Below are positions 6,229 to 6,313 of a DNA stretch of 6,313 nt, piece by piece; the stretch's first letter is position 1; every line of letters begins with the position of its first letter. The stretch lies in NCBI GenBank assembly GCA_023135255.1, contig JAGLTN010000319.1:1-6313 (forward strand), in the 5' to 3' direction. The DNA comes from Planctomycetota bacterium. Lineage in GTDB: Bacteria; Planctomycetota; Phycisphaerae; Sedimentisphaerales; Anaerobacaceae. A program made the translations under genes and the position numbers. The notes under the pieces are model-generated. The model searched no databases. It worked only from the letters and a program-made list of their open reading frames with translations, and was not told where the DNA came from.

Positions 6229-6313
6229 TTTTTCACCTTTTTAACATGACCAACCCAAAATATTTTATTTTTTAGAACTAAAAAACATCGCCCGTCTATA
6301 TAGCAATTACCAT
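6229..6313 (-). other. Region upstream of flgD; no gene assigned
   Basis: These 85 bases are AT-rich and end at the window edge. On the minus strand two frames close early (TAA at 6308-6306; TAG at 6298-6296). The third stays open from the edge to a TGA at 6227-6225 that overlaps the flgD start (ATGA). That open frame gives a 28-residue Lys-rich tail that I do not recognise. Any of the three could be the end of an upstream gene such as fliK, but nothing in the sequence identifies it. No convincing sigma-28 or sigma-54 promoter is seen, so flgD may be read from further upstream. Confidence 0.35.
6268..6285. repeat. AT-rich perfect inverted repeat upstream of flgD
   Basis: TTTTTTAG and CTAAAAAA face each other across two bases. 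As RNA this would be a weak A-U hairpin; as DNA it could be a protein binding site or part of a weak terminator for an upstream gene. No function can be assigned from the sequence alone. Confidence 0.3.

Noticed and set aside
6286..6311. TAAT...GGCGATGT upstream of flgD as a sigma-28 promoter.
   Set aside because: It resembles the sigma-28 elements only loosely and the spacing between the two boxes is about two bases too short.

Overview
The window is a stretch of a flagellar rod, hook and ring operon. All genes lie on the minus strand, so it is transcribed from right to left: flgD, flgE, an unnamed membrane protein with a YcgR/PilZ-like layout, flgF, flgG, flgA, and the first 85 codons of flgH, which runs off the left edge. 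Intergenic gaps are 35, 15, 1, 54, 6 and 13 bases. Each gene has a purine-rich Shine-Dalgarno just upstream and no terminator-like hairpin separates them, so they are probably one transcription unit. No RNA genes, mobile elements, CRISPR arrays or large DNA repeats are visible.

The organism has a Gram-negative type envelope, because both the P-ring chaperone (FlgA) and the L-ring protein (FlgH) are present with signal peptides. The base composition is AT-leaning. The short FlgD, the long FlgE with 'NTTAFK' and an extended middle domain, the long FlgA, and the order flgF-flgG-flgA-flgH recall Planctomycetota (perhaps Phycisphaerae-like) or another deep-branching diderm lineage. This placement rests on remembered family resemblance and is uncertain.

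The layout follows the order of assembly. FlgD caps the growing hook and FlgE is the hook subunit. FlgF and FlgG form the rod (proximal and distal). FlgA and FlgH serve the P and L rings through which the rod passes. The least expected gene lies between flgE and flgF: a 403-residue membrane-anchored protein whose C-terminal half looks like a YcgR-type flagellar brake followed by a PilZ-like fold. The residues that normally bind cyclic di-GMP are substituted. It ends one base before the flgF start codon and is probably translationally coupled to it.

The main items for a second look are this degenerate PilZ-like protein, the roughly 145-residue insertion in FlgE, the lack of a good lipobox in FlgH, and the extended FlgA N-terminus.
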